This document shows positions 1 to 7,619 of a stretch of DNA of 64,000 nt, one piece after another. The first letter of the stretch is position 1. Each line of letters opens with the position of its first letter. The stretch is from Alteromonas sp. MMG017 (lineage in GTDB: Bacteria; Pseudomonadota; Gammaproteobacteria; Enterobacterales; Alteromonadaceae). Location of the stretch: contig NZ_JAGJDY010000010.1 of assembly GCF_018100795.1 (NCBI RefSeq), positions 168,820 through 232,819 on the forward strand. The letters run 5' to 3'. The position numbers were made by a program, and so were the translations under genes. The notes beneath the pieces are model-generated. The model worked only from the letters and a program-made list of their open reading frames with translations, searched no databases and had not been told where the DNA came from.

Positions 1-1329
1 TCTAAAAGCAATATTCGCGTCGCGGCTCCAAAGCCCAGCGCCTAGTCCAAAGCTGGTATTGTTAGCAATTTCAATAGCTTCTTCTTCGGTTTTAAAAGTT
101 TGCACTGCGATAACTGGGCCAAAAATTTCTTCTTGGAACACACGCATTTGGTTGTGCCCTTTTAAAATAGTAGGCTGAATGTAGTAACCTTTATCTAAAC
201 CGGGTAATTGTTCTTTTTCACCACCAGTAACAACTTCGGCCCCTTCAGATTTACCAATATCAATGTACTTCAGGATTTTATCGAACTGTTCACTAGACGC
301 TTGCGCGCCGACCATAGTTTCTGTATCAAGTGGGTTTCCACGTTTAATCTTGTGGATTTTTTCAATCACCTTATCCATGAACGCATCGTAGATATCCTCA
401 TGAATAACCGCTCGAGATGGGCAGGTACACACTTCACCTTGGTTGAAGTAACCAAGTACTAAACCTTCTGCACATTTATCAATGAACTCAGGCTCATGAT
501 CCATAATGTCTGGGAAGAACAGGTTCGGTGACTTACCGCCAAGTTCAACCGTAGACGGTATAAGGTTTTCAGCGGCGCAACGTAGAATATGTTCACCCAC
601 TGGGGTGGAACCCGTGAAGGCGATTTTGGCAATTCGGGTACTTGTGGCAAGCGCTTGGCCTGCTTCTGCACCAAACCCATTTACAATATTGAGTACGCCC
701 GGCGGTAGTAAGTCTTGAATAAGTTCAGCAAAGACCAAGATAGACACTGGCGTTTGTTCTGCGGGTTTTAACACCACAACATTACCCGTTACGATAGCCG
801 GCGCAAGTTTCCACGCCGCCATAAGGAGTGGGAAGTTCCATGGAATGATTTGACCGACGACACCGTATGGTTCGTGGAAGTGATAAGCCACTGTGTTCTT
901 ATCTATTTCGCCGATAGTACCTTCTTGGCTGCGTATACAACCAGCATAATAGCGGAAATGGTCAGCAGCCAATGGAACGTCGGCGTTCAGGGTTTCACGC
1001 ACGGCCTTACCGTTATCCCATGTTTCCGCTACCGCAAGCATTTCAAGATTAGCTTCAATACGATCGGCTATTTTTAACAAAATATTTGAGCGTTCAGCGA
1101 CTGACGTATCCGCCCACCCTTTTTTGGCAGCATGAGCAGCATCAATGGCCAGCTCGATATCTTCAGCAGTAGAACGTGGGATTTGTGCTATATCACTGCC
1201 ATCTACAGGCGACGTAGTAATAAAGTATTCACCTTTAACCGGCGCAACCCATTCACCGCCGATAAAATTACCATAACTTTCTTTGAAACTGACTACTGAA
1301 CCTTCACTTCCTGGATTTGCGTAAATCAT
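1..1329 (-). CDS. NAD-dependent aldehyde dehydrogenase, ExaC/AldB type (3' end outside window)
   Basis: Oxidises an aldehyde to the acid with NAD+, probably acetaldehyde or another short aldehyde. The open frame runs 443 codons from the ATG at 1329 to the window edge without a stop. Family members are near 506 residues, so roughly 60 C-terminal residues are missing. The N-terminus ([10 protein letters not shown]) and the segment [11 protein letters not shown] followed by GEVCTCPSR, which holds the catalytic cysteine, are typical of the ExaC/AldB branch. The cofactor-binding stretch [10 protein letters not shown] and the FTGSTPVG loop are present. It lies 143 bp downstream of a two-component system on the same strand, which suggests regulation by that LuxR-type regulator, as known for exaC and acs in other proteobacteria. 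Family assignment is secure; the substrate is inferred. Confidence 0.93.
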   Translation of the reverse strand, partial: MIYANPGSEGSVVSFKESYGNFIGGEWVAPVKGEYFITTSPVDGSDIAQIPRSTAEDIELAIDAAHAAKKGWADTSVAERSNILLKIADRIEANLEMLAVAETWDNGKAVRETLNADVPLAADHFRYYAGCIRSQEGTIGEIDKNTVAYHFHEPYGVVGQIIPWNFPLLMAAWKLAPAIVTGNVVVLKPAEQTPVSILVFAELIQDLLPPGVLNIVNGFGAEAGQALATSTRIAKIAFTGSTPVGEHILRCAAENLIPSTVELGGKSPNLFFPDIMDHEPEFIDKCAEGLVLGYFNQGEVCTCPSRAVIHEDIYDAFMDKVIEKIHKIKRGNPLDTETMVGAQASSEQFDKILKYIDIGKSEGAEVVTGGEKEQLPGLDKGYYIQPTILKGHNQMRVFQEEIFGPVIAVQTFKTEEEAIEIANNTSFGLGAGLWSRDANIAFR

Positions 1330-1352
1330 AATGACACCTTTTTTGAATGCTT

Positions 1353-1368
1353 AGCGCGTTAACACGCT
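1353..1368. promoter_or_regulatory. imperfect palindrome close to the aldehyde dehydrogenase start
   Basis: AGCGCGTTAACACGCT is palindromic except for one mismatched pair and lies 24-39 bp upstream of the aldehyde dehydrogenase ATG. It could be an operator or a short hairpin in the leader. The function is unproven. Confidence 0.25.
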
Positions 1369-1445
1369 GCTAGTTCTCGTTTACTGTGTCATTTGATAAT
1401 CGTACTTTTACGGCCAATCCACCATAATGCGATAGGCCGATTTGG

Positions 1446-1460
1446 CTCCTACTTTAGGAG
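1446..1460. promoter_or_regulatory. perfect inverted repeat, candidate response-regulator site
   Basis: CTCCTA-CTT-TAGGAG is a perfect 6+3+6 inverted repeat between the response regulator stop and the aldehyde dehydrogenase start, about 117 bp upstream of the latter. LuxR/NarL-type regulators bind short palindromes of this size. There is no T-run after it on the minus strand, so a terminator is less likely. Confidence 0.35.
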
Positions 1461-1472
1461 GGGAAAGGAAGT

Positions 1473-2102
1473 CTATGTCTTGCCAATATAGCCATGCTTA
1501 GTGGCAAGCTCAGTAAATTTTGAAGGGGTTGTATTTAACTTTCGCTTTATCACTGTTAGCGCGTTTGACACTGTTTTCGAAGATAAGGCTAATTCATTGG
1601 CAATATCAAAACGGGTTTTCCCCATCGCGGTTGCCATGAAGATTTCGAACTCCCGCTTCGTCAGTTTTGCAGCAATATCAACTTCGGCATTTAACAGCTG
1701 ATTAGCCAAATTTACCGCCAATGAACGTTCTATGTATTTTTGCCCTTTAGCAACCACTTTTATGGCTGATATAAGTGTATCTGGCGGGCTACTTTTACTG
1801 ATATACCCCATAGCCCCCGTTTGCATGGCGCGCTGTAAAATGGCGCAATCTTCAAACATACTGAAAAAAATGATTTTCAAACTAGGCTGTTCATTTAAAA
1901 AGTCAGCGGCTAATAACAAACCACTCTCTTTCGCAAGATTAATATCCAGAACCAAGGTGTCGATAGTATGCATTCTAAGTAAGTGATGAGTTTGCTGGCC
2001 ATCAGCGGCTTCTAAAACCGTATATTCAGGCAACATGGCGTTTAGCAGTGCTTTATAGCCTTCTCTTACTACTGCGTGGTCGTCTACAAGCAAGATATTC
2101 AT
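1473..2102 (-). CDS. LuxR/NarL-family response regulator
   Basis: Cytoplasmic transcription regulator of 209 residues. The receiver domain (about 1-120) has the acidic pair D7-D8, the phospho-acceptor D53 in LVLDINL and the conserved lysine in YISKSS. A LuxR-type helix-turn-helix (about 145-205) contains LTKREFEIF and a recognition segment around LSSKTVSNAL. The ATG overlaps the end of the histidine kinase gene by 4 bp (ATGA), so the two are translationally coupled partners. The neighbouring aldehyde dehydrogenase is a likely target; regulators of this type control ethanol or acetate oxidation genes in Pseudomonas and Vibrio. The target is an inference from position only. Confidence 0.93.
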   Translation of the reverse strand: MNILLVDDHAVVREGYKALLNAMLPEYTVLEAADGQQTHHLLRMHTIDTLVLDINLAKESGLLLAADFLNEQPSLKIIFFSMFEDCAILQRAMQTGAMGYISKSSPPDTLISAIKVVAKGQKYIERSLAVNLANQLLNAEVDIAAKLTKREFEIFMATAMGKTRFDIANELALSSKTVSNALTVIKRKLNTTPSKFTELATKHGYIGKT

Positions 2103-3340
2103 GCCACGTCAACCCGACGCAAACTTTCAGTGCCCAATAAACACAAGGACAACTGAACCCTTACACCGCCTTCTTTGTGTGATTTTACCGCGCAGATAGC
2201 GCCAATACACCTAGCTCTACTGTGCATAGATGACATACCAATACTTTCAACGGCTTTCCCGTCAAACCCTTTGCCATCATCTCGAATATTGATAGTAAGC
2301 CCTTGCTTGTCACCGGCTATGTGCACCCATACTTTTGACGCATCAGCATGTTTTACCACATTATTAATAGCTTCCTGAACAAAGCGATAAATATGAATAT
2401 CTCGCTCATGCTCTTGGGCAAATTTATTCAAATTGATAGACACTTGCCATTCTATTTGAGGGTGGGCTAACTCTTGTTCGAATACCAGTTTTTCAAGAGA
2501 TTGCTGTAACGATACCCTATCTAATACTAACGGGTGAAGATGGGCAGTTAAGTGGCGAATGGCGTCACTAATTTGCTGGCTCATGGTCTGCACTTTTTGA
2601 GCCGACAACTCAAGTACACTGGGCTCATGTGAATTCACTAAAATATAGGCGTGGGCTTTAATGGTGGTAAGTAGCTGCCCCACATTATCGTGTAACTCTC
2701 TCGCCAGATAGCTTCTTTCTTGTTCCTGTAACAGTGCGAGTTTTTTATCTATTTTAACTAACTGCCTTTCTTTATCTTGTAGTGAGTCTTGTAAACGTTG
2801 GAATTGCCCAATAACACGCTTTACTTCTTTGATATCACTGTCTTCAATATCATTCGTTGTTTCGCCATCTACAAGTTGTTGCAAAGCGTCACCTAATTGA
2901 TTTAAGGGCTTCAATCGCTGCGTTACGGCAACCTTAAGCGTAAATAGCAACACGCTTAGCGTTGTAAAAAACAACGCGGCCACTAGCCAAAATAGGTTCA
3001 TATTTTGCACCAACTCGGCAGTATCGTGGGCTCTTACCACCAAATATTGGTTTTCATGGATGGGAATATAGATAGGTTGATTGTCAGAATGATAATTAGT
3101 AGGCATGGATAACCGACCAGTAAAGCCTGTTACCGATAAATGCGGGCTTTGCTCTGCCACTGCTTTAATATCGTTAGCATTCATATTCGCTTTGAGCATC
3201 TCTTGCACTTGGTTTAGCGCACTTGATGTTTCATCATTTATATTTTGACGAATTTGGAAATAGACCGAACAAGAAAAGACAACAAAACACACGATAAAGA
3301 CGGCCACGATGGCACTGGATATTTTCTTAAATCCCGACAT
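2099..3340 (-). CDS. membrane sensor histidine kinase, NarX/HisKA_3 type
   Basis: Inner-membrane sensor kinase of 413 residues, partner of the adjacent LuxR-type regulator. A membrane helix at about 9-29 is followed by a periplasmic region of about 85 residues, a second helix at about 117-138, a linker or coiled coil to about 205, a HisKA_3 dimerisation domain with phospho-acceptor H217 in ARELHDNVGQ, and a C-terminal ATPase with an N-box (EAINNVVKHA) and a G-box (DDGKGFDG). The signal bound by the periplasmic region cannot be read from the sequence. The upstream gap (3341-3511) should hold the promoter of this operon. Confidence 0.93.
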   Translation of the reverse strand: MSGFKKISSAIVAVFIVCFVVFSCSVYFQIRQNINDETSSALNQVQEMLKANMNANDIKAVAEQSPHLSVTGFTGRLSMPTNYHSDNQPIYIPIHENQYLVVRAHDTAELVQNMNLFWLVAALFFTTLSVLLFTLKVAVTQRLKPLNQLGDALQQLVDGETTNDIEDSDIKEVKRVIGQFQRLQDSLQDKERQLVKIDKKLALLQEQERSYLARELHDNVGQLLTTIKAHAYILVNSHEPSVLELSAQKVQTMSQQISDAIRHLTAHLHPLVLDRVSLQQSLEKLVFEQELAHPQIEWQVSINLNKFAQEHERDIHIYRFVQEAINNVVKHADASKVWVHIAGDKQGLTINIRDDGKGFDGKAVESIGMSSMHSRARCIGAICAVKSHKEGGVRVQLSLCLLGTESLRRVDVA

Positions 3341-3511
3341 GGCAACACCATAAACACAAAATAGACGTGTTTATGCTAACCATTCATCGTTAACAAACAC
3401 ATCCTGCAATAGCGCTGTTTTATTCATTCAAAAGGAGGAGAAGATAGTGGCGGCTAACAAGATAGTTACCCATATTACCGATGTTAAGCCGCCAGAAGTA
3501 CTTTAGTAAAG

Positions 3512-4336
3512 TTACAAGAACGCTACAAGTGACTCTGACACAGATTCAGGTTGCTCATCAGTAACCCAGTGTGCCGCGCCTTCAATCCATTTGATTGACG
3601 AATCAGGGATGGTATCCGCTAAGATTGGTGCATATTTCGGTTTCTGAAACTCGTCCTTATCACCCCACAGAATCAGTGTTTCATGGGGAAGGTTATGCAA
3701 TGCACCCACTATGGCTTCGGTATATTCTTTGTTAAGCCTACGCATATTTCGGAAAAAGGCAGACTTCCCTTTCTCATTACTCCACGGCGTAATGTATAAC
3801 TCTATCATCTCATCAACCGGCACCTTGTCTCCGTAAACGCCGTTTGGAATGAAATCTTCAAGAATACCGCTAAATTTTTCCACACTCGTGCTTTCTTCGA
3901 AGCCAGGCTCTAGCATGGGTTCAAATTCGGGAATGGGCCAAGAGTCGAAACAAACGCTGTCAATTAACACTAGCTTGTTTACCTTTTCAGGAGCGTTCAC
4001 AGCCATCAATTGTGCTATACCACCGCCAATGTCATGCGCCACCACGTGTGCGCTAGCTATACCCAGTGCATCCATCAACTTTAAAATGATTCGACATTGC
4101 GCGTTAATGGATACATCCACATCGGTTGGCATGTCAGACTCACCGTAATTGAGAAGATCGGGGGCAATCACCCTGTGTGTCTGACTAAGAGTTGGAATTA
4201 CATTGCGCCAAAGAAATTTATTAGTCGGTATGCCATGCAAAAGCAACACTGGCACTCCTTCACCAACATCCTGATAGGCAATATTATGACCTTCAATTTT
4301 AGCGTATTGCGTTTCAACAACCGTATTAGTACTCAT
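3512..4336 (-). CDS. alpha/beta-fold hydrolase with aspartate nucleophile (dehalogenase/epoxide hydrolase-like)
   Basis: Cytoplasmic hydrolase of 274 residues with no signal peptide. The oxyanion-hole motif HGIPTN lies at 34-39. The nucleophile elbow AHDIGGG puts aspartate, not serine, at 102, as in haloalkane dehalogenases and epoxide hydrolases, which form an ester intermediate. The likely catalytic histidine is in GAAHWVTDEQ near the C-terminus, with WGDKDEF as a possible acid region. The Trp that follows the nucleophile in classical haloalkane dehalogenases is Ile here, so dehalogenase activity should not be assumed. It is a single gene, and 680 bp of non-coding DNA follow on its upstream side. 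Confidence 0.85.
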   Translation of the reverse strand: MSTNTVVETQYAKIEGHNIAYQDVGEGVPVLLLHGIPTNKFLWRNVIPTLSQTHRVIAPDLLNYGESDMPTDVDVSINAQCRIILKLMDALGIASAHVVAHDIGGGIAQLMAVNAPEKVNKLVLIDSVCFDSWPIPEFEPMLEPGFEESTSVEKFSGILEDFIPNGVYGDKVPVDEMIELYITPWSNEKGKSAFFRNMRRLNKEYTEAIVGALHNLPHETLILWGDKDEFQKPKYAPILADTIPDSSIKWIEGAAHWVTDEQPESVSESLVAFL

Positions 4337-5023
4337 TAAACCCTCCTAGTTTGTCTGCCATCGCTAATCTGCAAAAAAAGACAAGTTTGCGTCTCTCATC
4401 TTGTTTTGCTCACATAATTAGTACCAATGCCTATGAGCGAGAGATCAAAAGTGATTGGTTCTTCGACCTGCAACTACGCTTACAAACTTTTAGTGTCTAG
4501 GGGGAAATTGATTAGTAAGTATGTATGTTGTATTTGGAAACCGGGTTCGAAGTTTTATTATGAATAATCAATTATGTTAATACTGAACAGATGAAACCAG
4601 TGAAAAATGAACATCAAATGTTAACCAATTGATAATTTAAAGCGCAAAAAAACACCCCAAATTGTTGACCAATACACTCTATATGCTATAACTAATAGAA
4701 GATAAAATCCTTCAAACCCTTAGTTTTTGAGCACCTTCAGCTGTAAATAGCATAATTTCAATCTCGTTGGTGCACATAAATATATGATTTGATAAGCCTC
4801 TTTTAACAAATACTTCTGTATTTGTAGAATAAGACGTAGAATATCCTAAATTGATTGTTTTAAATGGTAGGTTTTGTTAGCGGATTTAGCAGAACAAACG
4901 CAGCTAGGCACCGGTATGCTTGAACCTTTTAAAGCAATTGAATTGTGTTGAACAATAAGTACAATTTAACCGATTAAGTTGTATCTGTTTGTACCTAATT
5001 ATTGCAGTTATAAGGTTTAGTTG
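4337..5023. other. long AT-rich intergenic region
   Basis: About 690 bp with no credible gene, between the divergent hydrolase and GntR genes. It contains two half-sites of the TTACCAAT family (TTAACCAATT at 4621 and TTGACCAATA at 4665) and a sigma70-like promoter pointing right. I see no hairpin strong enough for an RNA gene. Confidence 0.5.
4665..4692 (+). promoter_or_regulatory. candidate sigma70 promoter overlapping a half-site
   Basis: TTGACC (4665-4670), 16 bp, then TATAAC (4687-4692). The -35 box is part of TTGACCAATA. If real, it would give the GntR gene a leader of about 325 nt, which is long, so another promoter closer to 5024 is possible. Confidence 0.35.
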
Positions 5024-5755
5024 ATGAAAAATCGTCGCATGTTCTGGCATATCGTTGAAAAAATAGAAGCGCAAATTGACGCTGGCCGATATCCCCCTGG
5101 AAGTCGCTTGCCGCCAGAAAGAGAACTTGCCGAAAATTTCGACGTCAGCAGACCAACCATCAGAGAAGCCATTATTGCACTTGAGGTGCGAGGCCGCGTG
5201 GAAGTTAAAGTAAGTTCTGGTGTGTATGTGCTAGACAATCAGCCTCAACAAAGTGAAGTGCAACGTATTAGTGCTTTTGAGCTTACACAAGCCCGCGCGC
5301 TGGTAGAGGGCGAAGCGGCGGCACTGGCGGCGCTTTCAATAACCGATGAAGAGCTTAATAGTCTTAACGACACCCTTATTGCGATGGAAAATGACGACGA
5401 GCCGGAAAAAGCCGATAGAGAATTCCACTCTATTATCGCCAAGGCTACTCGCAATAACGCATTGCTATTGTCTATTCAACATTATTGGAAGTTAAGAGAG
5501 TCTCAGCCTCAAATCATATCGTCGTACAAAAGCGTTTGCAGCTCCAGTAGTCAAGACCGGCTAGAAGAGCACAAGCGTATATTTATGGCGTTAAAATCAC
5601 GTGATTCACAAAGTGCGCGAACCGCTATGCATGGACACTTTAATCGATTGATTAATGCTTTATTTGAAGCTTCAGAGGCCAAAGCCTTGGAAGAAATCAA
5701 AAAGAAATCAAGCGAAACCCGAGACAGATACTCTATTACTCATTTAGTCGGTTAA
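5024..5755 (+). CDS. FadR-subfamily GntR transcription regulator (alginate locus, copy 1)
   Basis: DNA-binding regulator of 243 residues. The winged helix-turn-helix (about 5-70) has the GntR signature GSRLPPERELAENF followed by VSRPTIREAI. The FCD ligand domain (about 85-235) shows histidine/aspartate metal-site segments, including ADREFHSII, EEHKRIF and MHGHFNRL. A TTG codon sits just before the ATG at 5024. I start at the ATG because the paralogue at 37634 begins MKSRRLFW, matching MKNRRMFW here. The close paralogue at the far end of the locus suggests both answer to a uronate intermediate such as KDG or DEH, as UxuR/ExuR and other uronate-responsive FadR proteins do. The ligand is inferred. 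Confidence 0.93.
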   Translation: MKNRRMFWHIVEKIEAQIDAGRYPPGSRLPPERELAENFDVSRPTIREAIIALEVRGRVEVKVSSGVYVLDNQPQQSEVQRISAFELTQARALVEGEAAALAALSITDEELNSLNDTLIAMENDDEPEKADREFHSIIAKATRNNALLLSIQHYWKLRESQPQIISSYKSVCSSSSQDRLEEHKRIFMALKSRDSQSARTAMHGHFNRLINALFEASEAKALEEIKKKSSETRDRYSITHLVG

Positions 5756-5784
5756 GCCGACAGCTAGACCTATCACTTAATATT

Positions 5785-5817
5785 AAGCCGCTTAATTCAC
5801 CTTAAGCGGTTTTTTTA
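5785..5817 (+). terminator. rho-independent terminator after GntR copy 1
   Basis: Stem CCGCTTAA / TTAAGCGG (5788-5795 / 5802-5809) with a 6-nt loop and a run of seven T. It lies 30 bp after the GntR stop. Confidence 0.85.
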
Positions 5818-5906
5818 TGTCTGTACACCCCCCCTCTAGAAGATATTCAGTAACAAAAACCTTCACTCCAGCAGACTTACCAAAGTGTAAGAATAATAAA
5901 TAATTT

Positions 5907-5915
5907 TGGTATGAC
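5907..5915 (+). promoter_or_regulatory. TGGYATGAY element in front of PL7 lyase
   Basis: TGGTATGAC, preceded by TTT. The 12-mer TTTTGGTATGAC recurs exactly, in the same orientation relative to the gene, upstream of the PL6 lyase (reverse strand of 18721-18732). The core partly fits TNGTNNNACNA of FadR-type regulators. It lies just upstream of the candidate promoter. Confidence 0.4.
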
Positions 5916-5922
5916 ATAAGTG

Positions 5923-5951
5923 TTGGATAAAACTATCCACGCCCTTATACT
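5923..5951 (+). promoter_or_regulatory. candidate promoter of the PL7 lipoprotein gene, with internal palindrome
   Basis: TTGGAT (5923-5928), 17 bp, TATACT (5946-5951), giving a leader of roughly 40 nt. The palindrome TGGATA-AAAC-TATCCA (5924-5939) overlaps the -35 box and could be an operator. A ribosome-binding site AAGGAG precedes the first ATG-like start of the gene. Confidence 0.45.
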
Positions 5952-5994
5952 TGAAACTTATTAATTACATTGCGTTTACATTAAGGAGTGCGCT

Positions 5995-7458
5995 GTGTTT
6001 TCTCAAAAAGTACTGACCAATCAATCTTACCTTTCCCTTTTTACGAGTTCATTACTCGTTCCACTACTGCTAACCGGCTGTGGTGGCGGTGGAAGCTCCG
6101 GCAGTACATCCCCGGTTACAACAACCGCTCCACCTGCTGTTGAAACACCTGTAACTGAAGTTTGCGCTAACAAAATACATACCATAGTCAGTGCAACCGA
6201 TGATGGCAGTTCGGCAACAGAGTTTTCGCCTGCGAATGCCATCGATGGAAACACCGCTTCAATATCAAGATGGTCTAGCGATGGGGTAGATAAAGCCCTC
6301 ACGCTCGACTTAGGAACAACTGAAACCGTTGGCGCGCTTACCATAAAGTGGTTTGAAGGCGCTGAACGGGTTGCCAGCTTTTCGGTTGAAACCTCTTTTG
6401 ATCAGAACACATGGGTTACTGTTCTCACTCAAGCTGAATCGAAAGGTAACCAAAGTGGCTTCGAACTCGTCAATGTCGACTCATCGCAAGCACGCTATGT
6501 CAAAATTACTGGGTTAGGTAATAGTGAAAACACCAACAACGGCATTGTTGAAGTACAAGTTCACCGTTGTGAAGACGCCACAGGGCTATTTACCGACGTG
6601 TTACCGAGCGAGGTAGGTATTGAACTTGTGGATTGGTATTTAAGTGTTCCAACCGACGATGACAATACTGGAACGTCTGACTCTATCTCGGAAACTGAGC
6701 TTGCTGGCGGTTACAGTAACTCAGAGTACTTTTATGCGTCAGATGATAACGGCATTGTTATGCGCTCACCAAGCTATGGCTTTAAAACCTCAACAAACAC
6801 CAACTATGTACGGGTCGAATTGCGTGAAATGTTACGAAGAGGCGACCGTGCTATAAGTACACAAGGAGTGAATAAAAATAATTGGGTATTTGGCAGTGCA
6901 TCCGCAGCAGGGCAAGCAGATGCTGGCGGCGTAGATGGTGATTTACGTGTAACCCTTGCAGTAAACAATGTGACTACCACCGGTGAAAACTATCAAATTG
7001 GCCGACTAGTAATAGGTCAAATACATGCCAATGATGATGAGCCAATTCGCTTGTATTATCGCAAGTTACCGGGTAATGAACTTGGTTCAGTGTACTTCGC
7101 GCACGAAAGCCGTGTTGAAGACAGTGAAGGCGATAATATTGAAACCTATGTCGAACTCATTGGCTCAAGAAGCAATTCAGCCAGCAATCCTGTTGATGGC
7201 ATTGCTCTAGATGAGAAATTTAGTTACCACATAAACGTGAACGTAAACTTATTGACCGTGACCATTAGCCGTGAAGGTAAAGCTGATGTTACTGCACACT
7301 ATGATATGAGTGAAAGTAAGTACGATGAAGACGGTCAATATCACTATTTTAAAGTGGGTGTATACCACTTAAATAACTCAAGCGATCCTGAAGAATTTGC
7401 GCAAGCTACATTTTACGAGATTAAAAATAGCCATACAGGTTATGCCCAAAGCGAATGA
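5995..7458 (+). CDS. alginate lyase PL7, lipoprotein with F5/8 type C (CBM32-like) domain
   Basis: Cleaves alginate by beta-elimination at the cell surface or in the periplasm; 487 residues. The lipobox LLLTGC gives a mature N-terminal Cys29, then a Gly/Ser-rich and Thr/Pro-rich linker. A discoidin-like sugar-binding domain spans about 57-192 (AIDGNTASISRW, VEVQVH). The PL7 domain covers about 205-480 with RVELREM (R273-R277), QIH at 342-344 and YFKVGVY near 455. These carry the catalytic Arg, Gln/His and Tyr of PL7. The last position of the YxKxGxYxQ motif is Leu (VGVYHL) instead of Gln, unlike the second PL7 in the locus. QIH enzymes generally prefer G-containing blocks; preference here is inferred. 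The start codon is GTG. It is monocistronic, with a terminator at 7531-7555. Confidence 0.93.
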   Translation: MFSQKVLTNQSYLSLFTSSLLVPLLLTGCGGGGSSGSTSPVTTTAPPAVETPVTEVCANKIHTIVSATDDGSSATEFSPANAIDGNTASISRWSSDGVDKALTLDLGTTETVGALTIKWFEGAERVASFSVETSFDQNTWVTVLTQAESKGNQSGFELVNVDSSQARYVKITGLGNSENTNNGIVEVQVHRCEDATGLFTDVLPSEVGIELVDWYLSVPTDDDNTGTSDSISETELAGGYSNSEYFYASDDNGIVMRSPSYGFKTSTNTNYVRVELREMLRRGDRAISTQGVNKNNWVFGSASAAGQADAGGVDGDLRVTLAVNNVTTTGENYQIGRLVIGQIHANDDEPIRLYYRKLPGNELGSVYFAHESRVEDSEGDNIETYVELIGSRSNSASNPVDGIALDEKFSYHINVNVNLLTVTISREGKADVTAHYDMSESKYDEDGQYHYFKVGVYHLNNSSDPEEFAQATFYEIKNSHTGYAQSE

Positions 7459-7523
7459 GCTTTTAAAACACTTTACGCCTTAAGTTTCAGATAAGGTAGA
7501 ACGTTCTTATTCAAACTACTTAA

Positions 7524-7559
7524 AACAAAAAAGGCTGCCTGTAACAGGCAGCCTTTTTT
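7524..7559. terminator. bidirectional rho-independent terminator
   Basis: Perfect 10-bp stem AAGGCTGCCT / AGGCAGCCTT (7531-7540 / 7546-7555), with a 5-nt loop, an A-run on one side and a T-run on the other. It serves both the PL7 gene and the convergent TonB receptor gene. Confidence 0.9.
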
Positions 7560-7619
7560 CTGGTTGGGTAAAGCCGTAATTACTGCCCTACCCAACTCTC
7601 ATTTCTACTTACTCAGTTT

